12,210 bases of DNA from an uncultured Clostridia bacterium (GTDB lineage: Bacteria > Bacillota > Clostridia > Oscillospirales > Oscillospiraceae), in NCBI GenBank assembly GCA_932222125.1, contig CAKNZJ010000317.1, positions 1-12,210 on the forward strand, given 5' to 3'. The notes below the pieces were generated by a model. It saw nothing but the letters and a program-made list of their open reading frames with translations, had not been told where the DNA came from and searched no databases. Shown here in pieces: positions 8,087 through 12,210 of the stretch (the first letter of the stretch is position 1; the number at the start of each line of letters is the position of its first letter). Both the position numbers and the translations under genes were made by a program.

Positions 8087-8809
8087 CTAGCCTTTCATAC
8101 GAAACAACCGCTCAATATGTTTATAGAGTAAATAAGTCAGCACGGAAATCACTAGGCCCTTGACCAGGTTAAAGGGAGCTACCGCAAACAGCACCAGCGT
8201 GCCCACGCTATGGATGCTTCCGTTAATGGCGGTTCCGCTGGCAATGATGGCCTCCAGCGGCATACCGTACAACTCAGCAAAGGCAGGAAGCAGATAGAAA
8301 GCGTTGAATATGCTTCCAAATACGGCGAGAAACACTGTTCCCACCGCCATTCCCACCATAGCCCCCCGCTTGCTCTTGAACCGGTGATAAATGATTGTGG
8401 CAGGAAGAATAAAGGAGCAGGCGGTGGCAAAGTTTGCAAAGTCCCCAACAAATGCAGTGGTAGTGCCCTTGATAATCAGCTTGAGGATAATTTTTACCAG
8501 CTCGCACACCACACCGGCCACCGGGCCCAGGGAGAACGAGCAGATGAGCACCGGCACCTCACTGAAGTCCAATTCATAAAAGGAGGGGGCAAAAGGCAGT
8601 GGAAATTCCAGGTACATAATCACCGCAGCAATGGCTCCGAAGATACCGATATATGCCGCTCTGCGGGCCGGAGACTGCCTGGGCAATTGGAGCCACATCC
8701 GCTCCACCAACACCGCCGCCGCGAACAGCAGCACAAATACCAGCAGGCACATGAGCAAAAACGTCACATTGTCCTGCATCTGCCCCCATAGTTCACTCAA
8801 ATGGTTCAA
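8087..8809 (-). CDS. ribU: ECF transporter S component for riboflavin (RibU)
   Basis: RibU is the membrane subunit that binds riboflavin and joins a shared energy-coupling module (EcfAAT) not present in this window. Diagnostic stretches are MYLEFPLPFAPSFYELDFSEVP, here split as MYLEFPLPFAPS and YELDFSEVPVL, then GPVAGVVCELVKIILKL, GTTTAFVGDFANF and LPATIIYHRFKSKRGA, followed by further helices. The frame extends to an ATG at 8881, but that has no ribosome binding site; TTG 8809 has AGGAGG (8823-8818) eight bases ahead, giving 240 residues. Even so the protein has an additional N-terminal helix (about residues 14-36, VTFLLMCLLVFVLL) followed by a basic linker before the usual RibU start. An FMN riboswitch directly upstream confirms the flavin role. 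A hairpin terminator follows the stop. Confidence 0.93.
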   Translation of the reverse strand: MNHLSELWGQMQDNVTFLLMCLLVFVLLFAAAVLVERMWLQLPRQSPARRAAYIGIFGAIAAVIMYLEFPLPFAPSFYELDFSEVPVLICSFSLGPVAGVVCELVKIILKLIIKGTTTAFVGDFANFATACSFILPATIIYHRFKSKRGAMVGMAVGTVFLAVFGSIFNAFYLLPAFAELYGMPLEAIIASGTAINGSIHSVGTLVLFAVAPFNLVKGLVISVLTYLLYKHIERLFRMKG

Positions 8810-8817
8810 TAAAAAAA

Positions 8818-8889
8818 CCTCCTGTGGTTTGGGATTAAAACACCTGAAAATTCTGTCGTTCAGGCGCAGTATCTCTACCATGGGAGGAG
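8818..8889 (-). promoter_or_regulatory. Riboswitch expression platform with ribU ribosome binding site
   Basis: Between the aptamer and ribU the - strand carries CTCCTCCC (8889-8882), which is complementary over five bases to the ribU Shine-Dalgarno AGGAGG (8823-8818). This could mask the site when FMN is bound, implying translational control. The pairing is short and inferred by eye. No clear terminator with a T run is visible in the leader, although seven T follow the Shine-Dalgarno. Confidence 0.4.
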
Positions 8890-8894
8890 CCGCG

Positions 8895-9007
8895 CGTCTT
8901 CTTCCATCCGGACTATCACCGTTGGTCCCGGAGTTTCACCGGGTCAGCCGTTTGCACGGGTCGCGGACTTTACCGCCAGTGGGGAATTACACCCCGCCCT
9001 GAAGACA
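8895..9007 (-). promoter_or_regulatory. FMN riboswitch (RFN element)
   Basis: Read on the - strand the element shows the conserved FMN aptamer in order: TCTTCAGGGCGGGGTG at the 5' side, AATTCCCCACTGGCGGTAA, GTCCGCGACCCG, GGTGAAACTCCGGGACC, and AACGGTGATAGTCCGGATGG closing with GAAGAAGAC. The ends form the P1 stem (GTCTTC 9006-9001 with GAAGAC 8901-8896). FMN binding is known to lower expression of downstream riboflavin genes. It precedes ribU, the standard target. Confidence 0.97.
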
Positions 9008-9031
9008 TTCTTTTCAATTGTTTTCGCCTCT

Positions 9032-9059
9032 ATTATAGCAGATCCGCCTCAAAATGCAA
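9032..9059 (-). promoter_or_regulatory. Sigma-A promoter for the riboswitch-ribU transcript
   Basis: On the - strand a perfect -10 TATAAT (9037-9032) is preceded after 16 bases by TTGCAT (9059-9054). The expected start site falls about 20 bases ahead of the FMN aptamer. Confidence 0.75.
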
Positions 9060-9129
9060 TCCCTTTTCTAAAAAAATAACAATCTTTTTATCCTATCCTC
9101 ACACTTCAAACAAACGTTTCATTTTCTTC

Positions 9130-9158
9130 TTGACGATTGGCCGGCGATAGAGTAAAAT
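9130..9158 (+). promoter_or_regulatory. Sigma-A promoter for the SLOG-family gene
   Basis: TTGACG (9130-9135) and TAAAAT (9153-9158) are spaced by 17 bases, about 40 bases before the start codon. It is divergent from the ribU promoter, with about 70 bases between the two -35 boxes. Confidence 0.65.
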
Positions 9159-9197
9159 AGGGCCATAACATCAATCACAGTCGGAGGTGAACTCATA

Positions 9198-9734
9198 ATG
9201 ATTCAGCGCGAACAGACCTGCTGTTTTTCCGGCCACCGTCCAGACAAACTGCCCTGGGGAATGGATGAAGAGGATCCCCGCTGTCTGACCATGAAGCAGA
9301 GCATGGCCAGAACGCTGAAGTGGCTGTACTACCGGGGTTTTCGACACTTTATCTCTGGTATGGCCATGGGGTGTGACCTGTACTTTGTGGAGGAAGCCCT
9401 GGCTCTGCGGCGACAATATCCTGACCTGACTGTGGAAGGGGCTGTACCATGCCCCACTCAGTCCCACCGATGGCCGGAACACCTTCGCCACCGATGGCGG
9501 CAGGCGCTGGATGCCTGTGATCTGGAGACCGTGGTCCAGCAGCACTATGACCGGTACTGTATGCTGCGCCGGGACCGGTACATGGTGGATCGCTCTGCCG
9601 CCATTCTGGCCGTCTTTAGCGGCACCGCTGGCGGCACTCAGTACACCTTGAACTATGCCATGAACAAAAGGCTGGAGATCGGACTCATGGATCCCGTCCG
9701 CCCAGAGGCTGATGCCCTCTGGCTCACACAATGA
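9198..9734 (+). CDS. SLOG family protein, YpsA/DUF1273-like
   Basis: A 178-residue single-domain Rossmann-type protein. CCFSGHRPDKLPWG at residues 8-21 is the typical opening of YpsA-like proteins; FISGMAMGCDLYFVEEAL (about 51-68) carries the glycine-rich loop expected to bind a nucleotide or related ligand; MVDRSAAILAVF then GTAGGTQYTLNYA near residues 133-155 complete the SLOG core. These folds are related to DprA and lysine-decarboxylase-like (LOG) proteins and are proposed to bind or process nucleotide-derived ligands; Bacillus YpsA has been linked to cell division and stress. ATG 9198 has GGAGGTGA at good spacing. It has its own promoter, no operon partner and a hairpin after the stop. 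The first mobile-element relic begins about 115 bases later. Its biochemical role is not known. Confidence 0.88.
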   Translation: MIQREQTCCFSGHRPDKLPWGMDEEDPRCLTMKQSMARTLKWLYYRGFRHFISGMAMGCDLYFVEEALALRRQYPDLTVEGAVPCPTQSHRWPEHLRHRWRQALDACDLETVVQQHYDRYCMLRRDRYMVDRSAAILAVFSGTAGGTQYTLNYAMNKRLEIGLMDPVRPEADALWLTQ

Positions 9735-9790
9735 CAAAAGGCCGCCCCAGGGAGACACTTCGTAAAGAAGTTGTCTCCTTTCGGCTTTTG
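9735..9790 (+). terminator. Hairpin terminator after the SLOG gene
   Basis: Starting directly after the stop codon, CAAAAGGCCG (9735-9744) pairs with CGGCTTTTG (9782-9790), allowing one bulge, and an inner stem GGAGACA/TGTCTCC plus CTTC/GAAG closes it. The T-rich part is inside the 3' arm rather than after it, so termination is likely but not certain. Confidence 0.55.
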
Positions 9791-9849
9791 TAATCAGTCA
9801 GAACGATTGGATTGTAGGTAAAAATCAATCATACTTGGAGGGTTACAAA

Positions 9850-10016
9850 ATGAGACAACATTACACAGACGAAAGAACGCGTATCATCTACACCTTACAG
9901 GGGAGATTATTACCTGCCTGACCTTGTATTACCTGCCGAAGAACAAGTTGAAATCAGCGCGGCATCTGCGGTATATCCGTCAGCATAATTTGCAAGGCAG
10001 GCGCAGACTGAGATAA
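9850..10016 (+). pseudogene. tnpV: tnpV relic (transposon-encoded TnpV-like protein), frameshifted
   Basis: A good ribosome binding site (GGAGGG 9837-9842) precedes ATG 9850. The first frame reads through RTRIIYTLQG and hits a stop at 9919. One extra base in a G run (9901-9904) shifts the continuation, GDYYLPDLVLPAEEQVEIS, into a second frame (9902-9988). A third frame then gives RHLRYIRQH and ends at 10014-10016. Joined, the pieces follow the N-terminal half of TnpV proteins found on Firmicutes transposons and integrative elements. At least two frameshifts and loss of the C-terminal half mean it is dead. TnpV function is poorly understood. The match is from memory of the family, supported by three consecutive blocks in the right order. 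Confidence 0.72.
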
Positions 10017-10028
10017 AGAGATAAAACC

Positions 10029-10055
10029 TTGCTCAATATTTTTAACTGATACAAT
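10029..10055 (+). promoter_or_regulatory. AT-rich leader of the sigma factor gene with a weak promoter candidate
   Basis: The stretch 10017-10160 has no gene and is much richer in A+T than its neighbours. The best housekeeping-like pair is TTGCTC (10029-10034) and TACAAT (10050-10055), but the 15-base spacing is short. If the sigma factor activates itself, its promoter would lie here; I could not identify such a motif. Confidence 0.22.
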
Positions 10056-10175
10056 TATGATTACGATAGAAGCGCAACCATTGCATTTGTTGTTCAAAAA
10101 ATTTTATCACAGGGTGTAGTATTTTCTGAAAAATCCATAGTAGATAGTTGAGGGCCAGAAAGGAGGGATGCCCTG

Positions 10176-10736
10176 ATGGATGACAGCACCATCATAGAAC
10201 TATTCTTTGACCGGTCGGAGCAGGCAATCCGCGAACTGGACAGCAAATACGGCAAGGTCTGCCACAACCTGTCCTATAACATCCTGCACAGCCGTCAGGA
10301 TGCGGAGGAGTGCGTGAATGACGCCTACCTGGGTGCCTGGAATACCATCCCGCCGACCCGGCCCAATCCGCTGCTGGCGTTCCTGTGCCGGATCGTCCGC
10401 AATCTCTCCCTCATGCGGTATCATGCGGACAGGACAGCCAAGCGTGGCGGCGGAAGCTACACCGTGGCGCTGGAGGAACTGGAGGGCTGTCTGGCCTCGC
10501 CCCGCACAGTGGAGGGAGATATGAAAGAACAGGAGCTTGTTCAGCTGATTGAGGACTTCCTGGAAACCCTGTCCTCAGAGAGCCGGGTCATCCTCATGCG
10601 CCGGTACTGGTTCTCCGACAGTTATGGGGAGATTGCAGCGCGGACAGGCTTATCGGAAAAGAACGTGTCCGTCAGGCTGACCCGTATCCGAAAACAACTG
10701 CGGCACTATTTTGAAGAAAGAGGGGTTGTATCATGA
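10176..10736 (+). CDS. Sigma-70 family (ECF-like) RNA polymerase sigma factor
   Basis: An alternative sigma factor that would direct RNA polymerase to a small set of promoters. The 186-residue product has a region 2 domain (about 20-80: YGKVCHNLSYNIL, then the acidic RQDAEECVNDAYLGAWNTIPP helix pair, split here as RQDAEECVNDAY and LGAWNTIPP, then FLCRIVRNLSL) and a region 4 helix-turn-helix (about 125-180: LSSESRVILMRRYWF, YGEIAARTGLSEKNVSVRL, TRIRKQLRHYF). Regions 1 and 3 are absent, as in ECF factors. ATG 10176 has AAAGGAGGG ahead. Its stop overlaps the next start (ATGA at 10733-10736), coupling it to a membrane protein that is its probable regulator. It sits between relics of mobile elements. 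Target promoters and inducing signal are unknown. Confidence 0.93.
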   Translation: MDDSTIIELFFDRSEQAIRELDSKYGKVCHNLSYNILHSRQDAEECVNDAYLGAWNTIPPTRPNPLLAFLCRIVRNLSLMRYHADRTAKRGGGSYTVALEELEGCLASPRTVEGDMKEQELVQLIEDFLETLSSESRVILMRRYWFSDSYGEIAARTGLSEKNVSVRLTRIRKQLRHYFEERGVVS

Positions 10737-11677
10737 ACACAACGAAATTTTCCAGTGCTTTAGGGAAAGTAAATGACAGGTATCTTATGGAAGCAATCAC
10801 CTACGAGCGCAAAAAGAAAATCGGCTGGCAGAAGTGGGGCGCAATGGCGGCGTGTTTTGGCCTAATCGTCACAGTAACTATGGTAGCATTACCAGGCCTT
10901 TTGAAAGTGCCGGGTGGAGTTGTGCCGCCTCTCAATCCTAATCCAGGACCTGTGGTCAGCGATAATGATAATCAGACCAGCGATGAACCAATGCAACCCC
11001 AAAGCGAGGGAAAAATCACCATCAACTGGGACAATGTGGCGGTGAACGAGTCAGCAGGGCTGGCCCTCGATGCCGCCCGGCGGTATTACGATCCCAACCT
11101 CTATGATACGGAGAACTGGGGAGAGGCGGAAATTATGGCCTATTACGGCTGGAATCTGGCTCCCGCCTATATTCCCGGCGGTCTGACTGGCGGCGGCAAT
11201 GGTCCTGGGGGACTTATGTGCAGAGAGAAGGCCACGGGTAAAATCGTGGAGGATATGGCAGGCCGGGGTTTCTGGGTAGATTTCTGGGAGGATGGAAGCC
11301 CTAAGTCTGATGACGATATTGTTATTCCAAAGGGCTTTACCATTACAGTTTCCAAGCTGGGTATCCTCCATTGCGGCCTGCTTCCAGTGGACGAGGAGCG
11401 CACTACTGATTTCGGCGGAGTATCCGTTACTCTCAGCCACTGCTCCATGAAACATGGCCCCTTCAACCCCACAACAAAGGCCCCTGACGGCCTTTCTAAT
11501 ATGCCCGCTGGGTATTATGACATCTATGTGGCCTCGTTTACCCTGGATGGAGTGGAGTATGAAATTGAGGCTCAGCGGCTGGAACTGGAAGAAGTTATCA
11601 AAATCGTGGCGTCCATCATCAATACGCCATATAGTGAGGATTTTGTCGTAGGACGTTCACAGGATATTCCTGTATAA
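10733..11677 (+). CDS. One-pass membrane protein, probable anti-sigma factor
   Basis: 314 residues. The N-terminal 35 residues are polar and basic (ALGKVNDRYLMEAITYERKKK), then one membrane helix (about 36-57, starting WGAMAACFGLIV), a proline- and acid-rich linker (60-95), and an extracellular domain of about 215 residues with many aromatic residues and glycines (GGLTGGGNGPGGL near 148-160). An N-in, C-out layout plus a four-base overlap with the sigma gene is the common architecture of membrane anti-sigma factors in Clostridia. No zinc-binding HxxxCxxC motif is present, so it is not the classic ZAS type. I do not recognise the extracellular domain; it may sense an envelope signal. Other possibilities are a sigma-regulated lipoprotein-like sensor or DUF4367-like module. 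The stop is followed by a short coding-like relic and a terminator. Confidence 0.7.
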   Translation: MNTTKFSSALGKVNDRYLMEAITYERKKKIGWQKWGAMAACFGLIVTVTMVALPGLLKVPGGVVPPLNPNPGPVVSDNDNQTSDEPMQPQSEGKITINWDNVAVNESAGLALDAARRYYDPNLYDTENWGEAEIMAYYGWNLAPAYIPGGLTGGGNGPGGLMCREKATGKIVEDMAGRGFWVDFWEDGSPKSDDDIVIPKGFTITVSKLGILHCGLLPVDEERTTDFGGVSVTLSHCSMKHGPFNPTTKAPDGLSNMPAGYYDIYVASFTLDGVEYEIEAQRLELEEVIKIVASIINTPYSEDFVVGRSQDIPV

Positions 11678-11681
11678 GGGC

Positions 11682-11760
11682 AGCTCCCCCACCGATTACC
11701 CTGACACCATCACGTCCCTGGCTTCGACCTGGATGAGCACAGTGAACCTAATACGCCTTA
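11682..11760 (+). pseudogene. Possible tail of a lost coding region
   Basis: Directly after the preceding stop codon one frame reads PTDYPDTIT (ending near 11713) and an adjacent frame continues VPGFDLDEHSEPNTP to a TAA at 11758-11760. Such a composition looks like the end of a real protein broken by a one-base shift. I cannot name the parent. It may also be chance. Confidence 0.25.
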
Positions 11761-11776
11761 AATGTATACTATATAC

Positions 11777-11811
11777 GCACCGCATGGCCCTATGGCTGTG
11801 CGGTGCTTTTT
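11777..11811 (+). terminator. Intrinsic terminator after the sigma/anti-sigma operon
   Basis: GCACCGCA (11777-11784) pairs with TGCGGTGC (11799-11806), with further inner pairs including two wobble pairs around a short loop, followed by TTTTT (11807-11811). Oriented to end the + strand transcript. It also lies just past the end of the - strand mobC relic. Confidence 0.85.
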
Positions 11812-11818
11812 ATCTTCG

Positions 11819-12046
11819 TCAGTCTTTCGTGTAATCGTCCACGATACGTACTTCCATCTCCCAATTCCGCTCCAACACCTTGTGGAGTTCGGGCACTTCC
11901 AGCAAGCCCTTGGCGTTGGCAATGATGAGGATTCAATTGAGACTGGCTCCCACCCTGTGGACTTCGTGGATCAGCCTGGGCACGTCAACGGAGGGGGCCT
12001 CCCGGATGACGGCACCGCTGATACACTGCTGGATAAACCGCTCATA
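11819..12046 (-). pseudogene. mobC: mobC relic (plasmid mobilization relaxosome protein), N-truncated with internal stop
   Basis: On the - strand one frame reads YERFIQQCISGAVIREAPS, then VDVPRLIHEVHRVGASLN, an in-frame TGA (11935-11933), then ILIIANAKGLLEVPELHKVL and a final stop at 11821-11819. This is the order of Firmicutes MobC proteins, including the G-x-x-x-NQI helix, where the expected Gln codon is the TGA. MobC helps the relaxase nick at the transfer origin of mobilizable plasmids and integrative elements. The internal stop and missing start make it non-functional. The N-terminal part appears in a different frame at the end of the adjoining Xis-like reading frame. No relaxase gene is visible in the window. 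Confidence 0.72.
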
Positions 12047-12210
12047 CCCTGCTGACCTTTTCGTTAAGGTGGGCAAGGGCCTCGTCAGACAGACGGATGA
12101 TGGCCTTGCGGCCCACCTTTAGCACCAGCAGCTTGCCCCAGTCCACCAGCTTCCGCATGGTGTTCCGCCCAATGCCCGTACACTCGGCGGCTTCCTCAAT
12201 GGTCAGCCCC
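12042..12210 (-). CDS. Excisionase-like helix-turn-helix protein (5' partial), fused to a MobC-like tail
   Basis: On the - strand the frame enters from the right edge and ends at TGA 12044-12042, giving 55 visible residues. It begins GLTIEEAAECTGIGRNTMRK, the winged helix-turn-helix seen in Tn916-type Xis and MerR-like DNA-bending proteins, then LVDWGKLLVLKVGRKAIIR, its wing. From there LSDEALAHLNEKVSR no longer resembles Xis but reads like the N-terminal helix of MobC, and the next MobC block continues in another frame. So this is probably a chimera made by a deletion between an xis gene and a mobC gene, and may be dead. The start is outside the window. Confidence 0.68.
   Translation of the reverse strand, partial: GLTIEEAAECTGIGRNTMRKLVDWGKLLVLKVGRKAIIRLSDEALAHLNEKVSRV

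Noticed and set aside
8210..8791. 193-residue open frame on the + strand
   Set aside because: It is antisense to ribU, which has clear family motifs; the frame's composition is rich in His, Gln and Arg as expected for an antisense of membrane-protein codons.
8810..8881. ATG 8881 as the start of ribU
   Set aside because: No ribosome binding site and too close to the riboswitch; the in-frame TTG 8809 has AGGAGG at ideal spacing.
9171..9758. 195-residue open frame on the - strand
   Set aside because: Antisense to the SLOG gene, which has a promoter, ribosome binding site and family motifs. The frame also runs into the terminator.
11933..11935. TGA read as tryptophan (recoded genetic code) in mobC
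   Set aside because: Several other genes here end in TGA, including arcA, arcB, ridA and the sigma factor, and the expected residue is Gln, so this is a simple nonsense lesion.
11762..12122. Two + strand open frames of 97 and 80 residues
   Set aside because: They overlap the mobC and xis relics read on the other strand and the terminator hairpin, and show no protein family features.
1..12210. CRISPR array, tRNA or rRNA genes
   Set aside because: No regularly spaced direct repeats and no cloverleaf or ribosomal RNA signature were seen on either strand. The strong inverted repeats are single terminators.

Overview
The window looks like chromosomal DNA from an anaerobic, gut-type member of the Clostridia, most likely Oscillospiraceae. 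This is an inference from fairly GC-rich coding DNA with AT-rich intergenic sequence, AGGAGG-type ribosome binding sites, TTG starts, an FMN-riboswitch/RibU unit, an arginine deiminase operon with a YfcC-type exchanger, and remnants of Firmicutes mobile elements (TnpV, Xis, MobC). No genus can be named from the sequence alone.

Layout. (1) Positions 2-1675, + strand: the 3' part of a membrane protein that aligns motif by motif with P-type ATPases but has lost the phosphorylation site (DKTGT reads FPTGS), so it looks like a pseudo-ATPase. (2) 1874-3290, + strand: a LytR-CpsA-Psr envelope enzyme, then a RidA-family imine deaminase, ending in a strong hairpin terminator. (3) 3344-7932, - strand: a complete arginine deiminase operon, arcA-arcB-arcC-transporter, tightly packed (19 bp gap, 4 bp overlap, 11 bp gap) and convergent with ridA. 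(4) 8087-9007, - strand: promoter, canonical FMN riboswitch and the riboflavin ECF-transporter S component RibU. A well-placed ribosome binding site puts the start at TTG 8809. (5) 9198-9734, + strand: a SLOG/YpsA-like Rossmann protein with its own promoter, divergent from ribU. (6) 9735-12210: a mobile-element scar zone. It holds a frameshifted tnpV relic, an intact sigma-70-family factor translationally coupled to a one-pass membrane protein (probable anti-sigma), a terminator, and on the - strand a mobC relic joined to a partial Xis-like helix-turn-helix reading frame that runs off the right edge.

How the genes work together. ArcA, ArcB and ArcC convert arginine to ornithine, ammonia, CO2 and ATP, and the YfcC-type carrier probably swaps external arginine for ornithine. 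RidA may remove reactive imines but is transcribed separately. RibU is expected to rise when FMN falls. The sigma/membrane-protein pair has the layout of an envelope-sensing module and sits between broken pieces of integrative or mobilizable elements, so it may be surviving cargo. The candidates most worth following are the pseudo-P-type ATPase and the sigma/anti-sigma cassette between element relics. The arginine operon and the riboswitch are well-known systems.
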